From contig JAMOOB010000008.1 of NCBI GenBank assembly GCA_027066265.1, positions 1 through 23,508 of the forward strand: 23,508 nucleotides of DNA, read 5' to 3'. The stretch comes from Desulfurococcales archaeon. Its GTDB lineage: Archaea; Thermoproteota; Thermoprotei_A; Sulfolobales; Ignisphaeraceae. This document shows positions 1-6,333 of this stretch, piece after piece (positions within the stretch are counted from its first letter, which is position 1; each line of letters opens with the position of its first letter). Both the position numbers and the translations under genes were made by a program. The notes under the pieces were generated by a model that was given only the letters and a program-made list of their open reading frames with translations, made no database searches and had not been told where the DNA came from.

Positions 1-456
1 GTACACTTCTACCGCTTCGCTCAATTCCCTAATCATGTCCACGAACTCTCCAACGATATCCTCGAGCAACCTTGCATTGAGCTTCCCCTTCACGAGAGCC
101 TCGCACGTAATCGCGTTGCTTCCCCTAGCTATCGAGGCTCGCAACGTTATTCCATCCATCTTCCTCGTGATAGTCTTGCTCTCCCTCACCTTGATTGGGT
201 ACACCCCCTCGAAGCGAATGATGTACCCTCCCTCGATGGGTTCAACAACTATCTTCTCCTTTCCGTTCCTACCAACGATCACGAACCTATGCTTCCTATC
301 GTTGGTTTTCTCCAGATACGCGCCTATGGCCCAGGTCGCATCATGGTTCCACGCATTGTCTCTCCCAGCATCGAAGACACAGGTCGAATCCTCTACCCTT
401 CCATCGAGGTACTTGCAAAATGCTTCGAATCCTACGGGGATAGGCATGTCCCGCAC
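1..456 (-). CDS. Unknown protein, 3' end cut by window edge
   Basis: The minus strand is open from the left edge to about 456, while the plus-strand reading of the same stretch has the Ser/Pro/Leu-rich look of an antisense shadow. The product begins MPIPVGFEAFCKYLDG (ATG at 447) or, nine bases earlier, at GTG 456. A TATA box at 481-490 lies about 30 nt before the GTG, so the GTG could be a leaderless start; I keep 456 as the outer limit. The visible ~150 residues alternate short beta-type strands (HRFVIVGRNG, GGYIIRFEGVYPIKV) and finish in a helix (LLEDIVGEFVDMIRELSEA). No catalytic motif is seen and I do not recognise a family. It is divergent from the AbrB-type gene, so the 187-bp spacer may control both. 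Confidence 0.7.
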   Translation of the reverse strand, partial: MRDMPIPVGFEAFCKYLDGRVEDSTCVFDAGRDNAWNHDATWAIGAYLEKTNDRKHRFVIVGRNGKEKIVVEPIEGGYIIRFEGVYPIKVRESKTITRKMDGITLRASIARGSNAITCEALVKGKLNARLLEDIVGEFVDMIRELSEAVEVY

Positions 457-480
457 CCTAATCGTTACAGTACCTCGAAA

Positions 481-490
481 ACTATATAGT
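481..490 (-). promoter_or_regulatory. TATA box for the left-edge gene
   Basis: On the minus strand this reads ACTATATAGT. Its centre is about 30 nt before the GTG at 456 and 39 nt before the ATG at 447, the spacing expected of an archaeal promoter giving a leaderless or very short-leader mRNA. This is a motif match only. Confidence 0.5.
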
Positions 491-601
491 TTTGCCTTAG
501 CCCCCGACTATAATCCAAGAACATTGGTGTCAACGCTCGTTGCGAACCATTTATTTATTTTTATATCCCGCGCACCATTCAATTCTTTTATTTATTGGAT
601 G

Positions 602-609
602 AATATATA
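602..609 (+). promoter_or_regulatory. TATA box for the AbrB-type gene
   Basis: AATATATA follows a T-rich run and lies about 38 nt before ATG 644. Transcription would start near 630, leaving a short leader that contains GGTGGT (631-636) as a possible ribosome site. It is likely also the promoter for the downstream ATPase-primase pair, since the 53-nt gap at 797-849 has no convincing TATA box. Confidence 0.45.
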
Positions 610-616
610 GTGTGTT

Positions 617-634
617 CACCGGAGAGTTACGGTG
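617..634 (+). promoter_or_regulatory. Inverted repeat, possible operator
   Basis: CACCG and CGGTG form a perfect 5-bp inverted repeat with an 8-nt spacer. It sits between the TATA box and the start codon of the AbrB-type gene, over the expected transcription start. A dimeric regulator binding here would block transcription, so autoregulation by the adjacent AbrB-type protein is possible. The arms are short and chance cannot be excluded. Confidence 0.25.
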
Positions 635-643
635 GTGCGAAAC

Positions 644-796
644 ATGCTGGTTGTTAAGGCGTGGCGTCAAGGAGCTGCTATACGAGTAACGATACCGAAG
701 AGGATATGGGAAGCTCTCGGCGAGCCGAAAGAGTTCGAGCTTCGTCTAGAGGATGGTAAGATAATCCTTGTTCCGATCAGGAACAATAGCAAGTAG
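644..796 (+). CDS. AbrB/SpoVT-type transcriptional regulator, 50 aa
   Basis: A 50-codon ORF starting MLVVKAWRQGAAIRVTIPKR has the swapped-hairpin AbrB signature: a short beta strand, 'AIRVTIPKRIWEALG' and a closing strand 'KIILVPI'. AbrB-fold proteins dimerise through this hairpin and bind DNA, acting as global regulators or antitoxins. No toxin-like partner is adjacent; downstream comes the replication ATPase after 53 nt. A GGTGGT element is 7 nt before the ATG, a TATA box lies at 602-609, and an inverted repeat covers the presumed start of transcription. It is most likely the switch controlling the replication operon and perhaps itself. The short N-terminus is normal for single-domain archaeal members. 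Confidence 0.85.
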   Translation: MLVVKAWRQGAAIRVTIPKRIWEALGEPKEFELRLEDGKIILVPIRNNSK

Positions 797-849
797 CAAT
801 CACGTGATCATCGTGGGCGCGTTTCATCATCGACTCAGGGGCGAGCTCC

Positions 850-2718
850 ATGAGCGTCGAGAGTGGAGAGCTTAAAAAGATTGAGCCTCGCATACTCGAA
901 GCAACGCAGAAGGAGTTCGCGTTCTCGATCGATCTAGAAAACGTGCACTACGTCTTCATTCTCAGGAAGAAGCGGAAGAGAGTCGAGCTCAGGATCTATC
1001 GGGTTCATGACGGAGAAACGCAAAGCCTTGCCGAGAAGGTTGTTCCGTTGATCGTTATTGATCTAGGCGACCTATCCAAGGTATCGATACACGACGTTGC
1101 TCAGATCGTAGCGAATACGTTGAAGCAGAGGATAGATCTCGACGATCAGTTTCTTGTTGCTCACGCCGATGAGATCGGAGAACTTACGAAGTCAGCGATA
1201 GAACGTTGGAACTACGAGAGCGAAGCTATGCACGTTCTAAAGCTTCTTGCTCGTCAAACTGGTTCACCCAAAATCGAACCTTTGTATTACAACATGACCA
1301 TCGAACCGGTTCTGACTGCGCTGAACAACACCCCATCGGCGAGTCGTCAAATAGGTTCGCTCCACGCAGAACCACCACTCTGCGGAGTGAGAGCCCCAAG
1401 GAGCGGGTGGCGAATCAATAAAGAATCGACAATATTGAATTCTATGGATGGCGTAACTAACGGAACTCGTCTGGTGGTGAACTTGGGCGGTTCTGGTGGT
1501 GACGAAAAGGTTAACAACTTCTATGATTTAATAAAATATGTAGAGAAAGTATTTTGTAAGGAAATAGCAGAAACACTAGAGATAGTACTAACTGTTGCAT
1601 TAAGTGTAAAGTTACCAACTATTTCGCCAGATCTAAGACCTCTATGGATATTGATAATAGGTGAGCCAGGATCTTTGAAGTCTAGCGTACTCAAGTTCTT
1701 CGAGTATAGCGAGAACGTATTGTTTATCGAGCAAACTACTGCAGCTGGTATATTGCCTGCAAAAGACGATGTTCCTCCGTTGCTAACCATGATGAACGGT
1801 AAGATTACAATATTCCCCACATTGTCGCTGATAGCTGCTCAGGATCCCAAGCAAGTTAGGTTACTCTTTGCGTTTCTCGAGGCAATCTACGATGGTAGGA
1901 TCTATAGAAAGACGGGGCTATCTGGGTTGATCGGCGGTAGGGTGGATACCGTTATCATCGGGGCTATCACTAACGAGGTCTATGAAAAGTTCTCCGATAT
2001 CATGATCGAGTACGGTTCCAGATGGCTCGTATATCCGCAGAACTTGCCCAGGGAGAAGTTCGTCGAGATATATGGAAAGCTTAAGGAGATAGACATCGCT
2101 TCGCTGAGGTTCAGAGCCAGCAAGATGTTCGATATGTTGCTCGCGACCTTCGATCCCAGAGCGATTAACACCTATGCAATGCCTAAGGAGCTCGAAGAGG
2201 ATCTGATAATCTTGGCGGATCTGATGGCTAGGATCAGGGTTGCCTACCACGTCAGGAAGGTCTACGATGAGAACGGAAGACCCGCCGGTGAAGAGATAGA
2301 GATTACGCAGATAGACTATCCTTTGAGAGCCTACGACCAGCTAAGGAAGTTCGTAATAATAAACACGATAATGAGGGGATGGAATAGGTTCCTGGGACTT
2401 CCCGAAGTGGATGTGCATGCGATGCGACTAGCCGCGAAGATCGCGATTTCGTCAACTACGCACCGCTTCATGAAAGTAATGCACGGTATTGCCGCCGCTA
2501 TCAAGTATTCTATAATGCATGGAGGAGCGCTTCCTTCTCTATCCGAGCTATCGAAGCTTAGCGGGATTCCTTGGACATCGCTCAAGAGATACTTAATGGT
2601 TTTGGAAACGGTCGGTGTACTCTATCGAGGAGGCGACGATGGAACATGGTACATTCACGATAAATTCTTTCCCGTTCTCGCGAAGTATCTCGGACCCGAG
2701 GAGGTGAAGATAGAATGA
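850..2718 (+). CDS. AAA+ replicative helicase-like ATPase (MCM/virus-helicase type)
   Basis: This 622-residue protein has a P-loop GEPGSLKSS at 271-279 (GxxGxxKS, close to the MCM form), a sensor-1-like Asn (GAITNEV, N375) and an arginine-finger-like GSRWLVYP near 391. A winged-helix tail at about 555-610 (LSELSKLSGIPWTSLKRYL) should bind DNA. The segment expected to hold Walker B reads GKITIFPTLSLI (317-328) with no acidic pair, so ATP hydrolysis may be altered or the acid supplied elsewhere. The N-terminal 200 residues are basic and unrecognised. The stop overlaps the start of the primase (ATGA at 2715-2718), implying translational coupling and a helicase-primase unit for the element's own replication. 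DNA at about 1500-1670 is visibly more AT-rich than its surroundings. A packaging or loader ATPase is the alternative. Confidence 0.75.
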   Translation: MSVESGELKKIEPRILEATQKEFAFSIDLENVHYVFILRKKRKRVELRIYRVHDGETQSLAEKVVPLIVIDLGDLSKVSIHDVAQIVANTLKQRIDLDDQFLVAHADEIGELTKSAIERWNYESEAMHVLKLLARQTGSPKIEPLYYNMTIEPVLTALNNTPSASRQIGSLHAEPPLCGVRAPRSGWRINKESTILNSMDGVTNGTRLVVNLGGSGGDEKVNNFYDLIKYVEKVFCKEIAETLEIVLTVALSVKLPTISPDLRPLWILIIGEPGSLKSSVLKFFEYSENVLFIEQTTAAGILPAKDDVPPLLTMMNGKITIFPTLSLIAAQDPKQVRLLFAFLEAIYDGRIYRKTGLSGLIGGRVDTVIIGAITNEVYEKFSDIMIEYGSRWLVYPQNLPREKFVEIYGKLKEIDIASLRFRASKMFDMLLATFDPRAINTYAMPKELEEDLIILADLMARIRVAYHVRKVYDENGRPAGEEIEITQIDYPLRAYDQLRKFVIINTIMRGWNRFLGLPEVDVHAMRLAAKIAISSTTHRFMKVMHGIAAAIKYSIMHGGALPSLSELSKLSGIPWTSLKRYLMVLETVGVLYRGGDDGTWYIHDKFFPVLAKYLGPEEVKIE

Positions 2719-3863
2719 GTTTCTGGTCCAAGTTCGAGGAGTTCTTCGCTAAGTGGTTTTGTGGACCGAGGGGGGATCCCAACGTCTATCGCGAGCATGC
2801 GTACACTATCGGTGCTGCCGAGAGCGAGAAGCCGAAGTTCTCGAGGAACAACGTAGTCGATTGGTTGTCGGCGACCACCAAAATCAAGGAGTTGAAGCGC
2901 GAGAACCACTATCTATCGATACTGATCTACGACCCCGAGGCGAGGCCCGTAGGCTACAGATATTTGTACTACGACTTTGACTGCGAAGAGGATCCGGAGC
3001 GAGCTAGGCGCGAAGCCATGGAGTTCGTCAAGAACGTTGCGGATAGGTACGGAGCCGTTCCCGTGGTTTACTTTAGTGGGCGTAAGGGTTACGGAGTTCT
3101 CGTGGTTATCGATCAAACCATAGATTTCGAGACGTATCGGAGAGTGTGGAACATCCTGCGAGCCCCGCTAACGTTGAGCACTCTCGATCCCAAGGTTCTC
3201 GATGCTAGGCGAGTCCATAGAATTCCCTATACCTACAACGTTAAGCCGGATCACGTAGGTATGTGCTACCTTGTGGATCCCAGAACCTTCAAGAAGATCC
3301 GTATGGAGGACTTCGATTGGGAGAACTACGAGCCTCTGAAGCTTGGCCAGATCAAGGACTTGATAGCTCCGATAGCGGGGTTCAGCGTACCGAAGCCCCG
3401 AACCTTCAGGGTAGGTGGCGGAAGATCTAGCCGAAAGCTCGTTAGCTTGCCGGAGGATCCCGCGGAGCTCGATAAGTGCGAGGTTGCTCCTCCCTGCATA
3501 AGAAACATTGTACAGGCTCTGAAAGCGGGTGGGGAGCTAGATCACTATCAGCGACTAGCGCTCGTGTGGTATCTCAAATGGGTTGGGTACTCCAAGGAGA
3601 AGGTAATCGACTTGTTTAGGCGGTTCGCAACGGACTTCAACGAGAAGGTAACTACGTACCAGGTGGAGTACGCCTACGGAGAACGAGGAAAGCGAGAAGA
3701 TTGGTTGGCACCATCATGTAGATGGATGAAGGAGCACGGCCTATGCGTAGAATGCGGTTGGAACAGAAACATAGCAACATATACGTATGCTCGTGCACTT
3801 GTTCCGGAGGAGTTGAAGCAGAGATTCTTTGAGCTCGTGAGGAAGAGGAGCATTGGGATCTGA
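2715..3863 (+). CDS. Single-chain archaeo-eukaryotic primase (PriS-like + PriL-like Fe-S domain)
   Basis: The 382-residue protein joins two primase halves. Residues about 75-215 are the AEP catalytic core: motif I YYDFDCE (D87, D89), motif II YFSGRKGYGV (109-118) and motif III DARRVHRIPYT (163-173). Residues about 255-350 match the PriL C-terminal iron-sulphur domain: PPC (C261), HYQRLALVWYL, 'TTYQVEYAYGERGKR', APSC (C335), GLC (C344) and C347 as candidate cluster ligands. PriS-PriL fusions are known in plasmid primases such as that of pTN2. At motif II the usual His (SGxxGxH) is a Gly (G117), which is unusual. The gene overlaps the helicase stop by 4 nt, so the two are made together. Primer synthesis for element replication is the likely role; primase-polymerase activity is possible. 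Confidence 0.88.
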   Translation: MSFWSKFEEFFAKWFCGPRGDPNVYREHAYTIGAAESEKPKFSRNNVVDWLSATTKIKELKRENHYLSILIYDPEARPVGYRYLYYDFDCEEDPERARREAMEFVKNVADRYGAVPVVYFSGRKGYGVLVVIDQTIDFETYRRVWNILRAPLTLSTLDPKVLDARRVHRIPYTYNVKPDHVGMCYLVDPRTFKKIRMEDFDWENYEPLKLGQIKDLIAPIAGFSVPKPRTFRVGGGRSSRKLVSLPEDPAELDKCEVAPPCIRNIVQALKAGGELDHYQRLALVWYLKWVGYSKEKVIDLFRRFATDFNEKVTTYQVEYAYGERGKREDWLAPSCRWMKEHGLCVECGWNRNIATYTYARALVPEELKQRFFELVRKRSIGI

Positions 3864-3969
3864 TCCATCTTTTCATGAATAGGTAGAAGGAATGCGCCGG
3901 GGCCCGATCCGCGCGGGGGCAACGATTCGTTTGGTTCGCTTCGGATGTTGCAACCCACTCGAATAGTGA
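3864..3969. other. Intergenic stretch with a GC-rich block
   Basis: Between the primase stop and the next gene, positions 3892-3920 are strikingly GC-rich (GCGCCGGGGCCC, CCGCGCGGGGGC) in AT-leaning surroundings. It contains the self-complementary octamer CCGCGCGG and a GCCC...GGGC pairing, so a stable hairpin can form on either strand. In hyperthermophiles such islands are often structured RNAs, but no tRNA or snoRNA box signature is visible. It may instead be a transcription end structure. Confidence 0.2.
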
Positions 3970-4206
3970 TCATCGTTGTGGGGCATATATGTCTTGATCA
4001 TGCATACACTTCTCCATGCATTTGCGAATGCATTCCCTCCAAGCGTACTGAACCACGATATCGCGACACTCCGTAGCGCAGAAAACCATGCATACCTCCT
4101 TTTTGCTTAGCTTCATGATCTCCGAAAACGTTTCGTATCCGAGCAATATAGATGTTGCGTATACATAGGCAACTATTGCTCTACGTCTATAAACCTCGAG
4201 ATGCAT
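3970..4206 (-). CDS. Six-cysteine mini-protein with twin CX3CX3C motif
   Basis: The 78-residue product starts MHLEVYRRRAIV (ATG 4206). Its second half carries six cysteines in a symmetrical pattern: C39-x3-C43-x3-C47, an 11-residue linker, then C59-x3-C63-x3-C67. Spacing by four puts the cysteines on one face of each of two helices, the arrangement of CHCH/twin-CX3C helical hairpins held together by disulfides. Regular spacing across the ORF argues that it is a real gene despite its size. The N-terminus has a weak hydrophobic stretch (AIVAYVYATSILLGY) that could be a membrane or export segment. It is divergent from the gene at 4220 with only 13 nt between the starts, so each promoter would lie inside the other coding region. 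A minus-strand TATA-like CATATACAT near 4226 is somewhat close. Function unknown. Confidence 0.55.
   Translation of the reverse strand: MHLEVYRRRAIVAYVYATSILLGYETFSEIMKLSKKEVCMVFCATECRDIVVQYAWRECIRKCMEKCMHDQDIYAPQR
4186..4194 (+). promoter_or_regulatory. TATA box for the gene at 4220
   Basis: TCTATAAAC is centred about 29 nt before ATG 4220, so the mRNA should begin at or next to the start codon (leaderless). It lies just inside the 5' end of the divergent mini-protein gene, so the two transcripts probably interfere. Confidence 0.55.
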
Positions 4207-4219
4207 CACGACCACGGGG

Positions 4220-4789
4220 ATGTATATGCATGAGGCCGTCCGTAAGTATCTAGATGAAGTTTGTAAACGGATATCCGAGTTGCTTGCCAAGGAGGGGATC
4301 CCCATAGATTCGATCGTTTCTAGAACAACAGCTGAGCCCGGTAGCAATGTTGTAAAGTACGCGATATACATAGATATAACACTAAATTCGTCGATCGCGA
4401 GCTACGAAAACTTGTACCAGTCTTGCAAGTCCGTAATAGAGAAGATGTTGATGAACAAGAGAATGGATTCTAGCAACATCGATTTCGAGCTAGAGAAGTG
4501 CGTTGATGACATGATTAGAGAAATCGATGAAAGTAACAGGAAGCAGTTCTTCGAACTCGCGTACAGGAAAGGGAAGCTCGATGCGGGAACCGTTCTCGTT
4601 ATCGATGATGAGGGAGATAGACGTGTCTATCGCTTTGCGCTGAGCGCTATTTATCGAGATTCTCTAGTGGTTGAAGAGTTGGAGAAGCTCAACGAAGAAT
4701 CGTTTCGGGCAACCGTAGAGAGGATTGCTCGCATGATCGCTGACGAAGTTAGGAAGCTCTACGATGCTATCATGATTCTCCTCACCTAA
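4220..4789 (+). CDS. Unknown 189-aa protein
   Basis: I do not recognise a family. The protein (MYMHEAVRKYLDEVCKRISE...) is acidic/basic mixed and mostly helical. It opens with an amphipathic helix, then a short beta segment (NVVKYAIYIDITL), a Lys/Glu-rich helical centre, a second beta pair (GTVLVIDDEGDRRVYRFAL) and a long closing helix (RATVERIARMIADEVRKLYDA). No signal peptide, membrane span or catalytic motif is visible. The TATA box at 4186-4194 supports the first ATG as a leaderless start. Codon use matches the neighbouring replication genes, and the next gene is the Cas4-like nuclease 98 nt downstream with its own TATA box. A role as a small DNA- or protein-binding accessory is only a guess. 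Confidence 0.8.
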   Translation: MYMHEAVRKYLDEVCKRISELLAKEGIPIDSIVSRTTAEPGSNVVKYAIYIDITLNSSIASYENLYQSCKSVIEKMLMNKRMDSSNIDFELEKCVDDMIREIDESNRKQFFELAYRKGKLDAGTVLVIDDEGDRRVYRFALSAIYRDSLVVEELEKLNEESFRATVERIARMIADEVRKLYDAIMILLT

Positions 4790-4846
4790 AGTTTCGTTGT
4801 TGCACGGGCTAGCTAGTCGATAGTTTTGGAAGACTCCAAACGGATG

Positions 4847-4854
4847 TATATAAT
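4847..4854 (+). promoter_or_regulatory. TATA box for the Cas4-like nuclease
   Basis: TATATAAT is about 38 nt before ATG 4888. The predicted mRNA start near 4876 leaves a short leader carrying GGTGG at 4878-4882, a plausible ribosome site five bases before the ATG. Confidence 0.55.
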
Positions 4855-4887
4855 CTTCGAGGACTCGAGCACGAATCGGTGGCGTAG

Positions 4888-5541
4888 ATGGTCAGCCTCC
4901 AGGATCTGATCTCGGCCGATTTCTATAGGAACGCCATCTTTCTGTGGATGAACTCGGGTTCGTCGTATCGTCCACCGGACGAGATATGGATCACGGAAAT
5001 AGCTGGATGTTTAAGGCGTGCGTATCTGGAGCGTGTTGAGCCCGTGAAGTACGAGCATAAGCAATGCGTAGTTATGTTTCTTGGCCAGGCAATTCACGAG
5101 AAGCTTGCTCGTGTGCTTACCAATCTTTACGGCGAGATCTTCGAGGTGGAGGTCGAAGCAAGAACGGTGGTAGACATCGATGGAGAACTCATACGGATCG
5201 TTGGCAGGGCCGACATCGTGTGCCGAAGGCTTAACGTGGTTATCGAGGTCAAGACCTGTGGCGAAATACCGAGCCGACCGTACACGATTCATGTGAGGCA
5301 ACTCCAGTACTACCTTAATCTGCTAGGTATAAACAATGGTGTGTTGCTCTACTTCTCCCGCGATGGGGATCTCAGAGCGTTCGCCATTAAGCGGGATCGT
5401 GGCTACGAGGAAGAGATGATTCAGAGAGCTAGAGCGTTGTACTACTGCTTGAAGCGAGGAAGACCGCCGAGACCGGAGAAAATACCGTTTCTGTGCAACA
5501 CTTGCCCCTACAGAATCATGGGGAAGTGCAAGCCTGCGTGA
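4888..5541 (+). CDS. Cas4/Dna2-like PD-(D/E)XK exonuclease with Fe-S cluster
   Basis: The 217-residue protein has the RecB-type nuclease core in order: H70 (GQAIHEKL), D109 (VGRADIV), E120-x-K122 (VIEVKT) and the QLQYY motif at about 138-142. Four cysteines placed as in Cas4 and AddB/Dna2 nucleases bracket it: C41 after the N-terminal helix (AGCLRRAYL), and C203, C206, C214 at the C-terminus (CNTCPYRIMGKC), likely ligands of a 4Fe-4S cluster. Such enzymes resect DNA ends. No cas1, cas2 or CRISPR array is present, so this is a stand-alone viral/plasmid type nuclease, presumably for replication, recombination or end processing with the adjacent ATPase and primase. A second relative lies at the right edge (23118-23507). 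ATG 4888 is favoured by GGTGG upstream. Confidence 0.9.
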   Translation: MVSLQDLISADFYRNAIFLWMNSGSSYRPPDEIWITEIAGCLRRAYLERVEPVKYEHKQCVVMFLGQAIHEKLARVLTNLYGEIFEVEVEARTVVDIDGELIRIVGRADIVCRRLNVVIEVKTCGEIPSRPYTIHVRQLQYYLNLLGINNGVLLYFSRDGDLRAFAIKRDRGYEEEMIQRARALYYCLKRGRPPRPEKIPFLCNTCPYRIMGKCKPA

Positions 5542-5649
5542 TAACCATCCATGTTTACGTGATTAGTACTTTTTCTATGTCTAAGGTTTGGCGGGCTTCT
5601 CGATGTGTTAGATCAAGACTTTACCGATACTCTTCACATCGAACGCGTA

Positions 5650-5658
5650 TTTATAATA
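5650..5658 (+). promoter_or_regulatory. TATA box for cren7
   Basis: TTTATAATA is centred about 30 nt before GTG 5684 and 39 nt before ATG 5693. Transcription should start around 5680, giving a very short leader to ATG 5693. Confidence 0.55.
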
Positions 5659-5692
5659 GCCTTAGATATGCATCACTTGCTCGGTGATTCGA

Positions 5693-5881
5693 ATGGTTGC
5701 CTGTACCCAGCCCGTAATGGTCAAGACCCCGAGCGGTGTTGAGAAGGAGCTCGTACCCAAAAAGGTTTGGATACTAGCACCAAGAGGAGGAAAGGGCGTG
5801 AAGATCGGTCTGTTCCAGGATCCCGAAACCGGTAAGTACTTCAGGAGAAAGGTTCCGGACGACTATCCAGAGTGTGGTTAA
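5693..5881 (+). CDS. cren7: Cren7 chromatin protein
   Basis: The product is recognisable along its whole length as Cren7, the small SH3-like DNA-binding chromatin protein of Crenarchaeota. It has VKTPSG, ELVPKKVWILAP, the 'GKGVKIGLFQDPETGKYF' loop and the terminal RRKVPDDYP. Cren7 binds the minor groove as a monomer, kinks and supercoils DNA; the aromatic residue of KVW and the hydrophobic IGLF loop are the intercalating region in the family. Family members are about 60 aa; this copy is 62 aa from ATG 5693 (65 from the in-frame GTG 5684). The extra N-terminal MVACTQ and C-terminal ECG add two cysteines, a possible disulfide. Cren7 is normally a host chromosomal gene, so its presence among mobile-element genes suggests capture for compacting element DNA. 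A decayed relative is at about 7061-7160. Confidence 0.95.
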   Translation: MVACTQPVMVKTPSGVEKELVPKKVWILAPRGGKGVKIGLFQDPETGKYFRRKVPDDYPECG

Positions 5882-5915
5882 AAGAATACAAAGTAGCTTC
5901 GCTCTAAATACACTC

Positions 5916-5928
5916 TATTTTTGATTTA
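5916..5928 (+). terminator. T-rich terminator after cren7
   Basis: TATTTTTGATTTA lies 35 nt after the cren7 stop. T-rich tracts after stop codons are the usual archaeal termination signal; no hairpin is needed. There is no other evidence. Confidence 0.35.
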
Positions 5929-6070
5929 TGCACAAAACTTACGATCATCAATGATTCATCGAGATACGTGCAACGCAAAACTTGCTAGCTTTAACACGTG
6001 GAAAAATTTTATTGTTTATGGTATAAAGATTGTAAGAACCTTGTAAAGTTATCAATCCGATATATCGACA

Positions 6071-6080
6071 TATATAAAAG
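6071..6080 (+). promoter_or_regulatory. Strong orphan TATA box in long gene-free stretch
   Basis: TATATAAAAG is the best TATA box in the window. It lies in the 452-nt stretch between cren7 and the methyltransferase (5882-6333), which is AT-rich and shows no convincing ORF. Transcription would begin near 6100, 230 nt before the next credible start codon, so it may drive a small RNA or give the methyltransferase a long leader. A closer TATA box for that gene exists at 6295. The rest of the stretch holds nothing I can identify. Confidence 0.45.
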
Positions 6081-6294
6081 GATGATGATTCGAGTCCATA
6101 GATATAGACATAGCTGTAACATTCATCGTTACTAGAAAGATCAGCAAGAAGAAAACGTATGTTCCTTATCGAAACTCTGTAAAGATCTTGTATTAGGCGA
6201 CAAAAGTTAGTAACAACAATGCTTAGAGCTACGTCAGATAGAGGAATTCAATCAGTTAAACAAGAATGTTTTCGAAGAAACGAAATAAAGGAAA

Positions 6295-6303
6295 TGTATA
6301 AGA
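6295..6303 (+). promoter_or_regulatory. TATA box for the methyltransferase gene
   Basis: TGTATAAGA is centred about 35 nt before ATG 6334, placing the mRNA start about 10 nt before the ATG. It supports ATG 6334 over the overlapping frame that starts upstream. Confidence 0.45.
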
Positions 6304-6333
6304 CTGAACGGGGAAGTGGCACGGGGTTGATCA

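Noticed and set aside
35..610. Long plus-strand reading frame of 191 codons at the left edge
   Set aside because: Ser/Pro/Leu-rich, low-complexity composition typical of the antisense of a real gene; the minus-strand frame over 1-456 has normal protein composition and a TATA box.
850..2718. Calling the ATPase a true MCM
   Set aside because: P-loop and arginine-finger region are reminiscent, but Walker B and the MCM N-terminal zinc/OB features are not visible.
4888..5541. CRISPR-Cas adaptation module
   Set aside because: No cas1, cas2 or repeat array is present; the nuclease is of the stand-alone type common in archaeal mobile elements.
6081..6110. Possible C/D box guide RNA (ATGATGA at 6082-6088)
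   Set aside because: The C-box match is exact but no CTGA D box follows within a plausible distance, and the motif lies too close to the TATA box.
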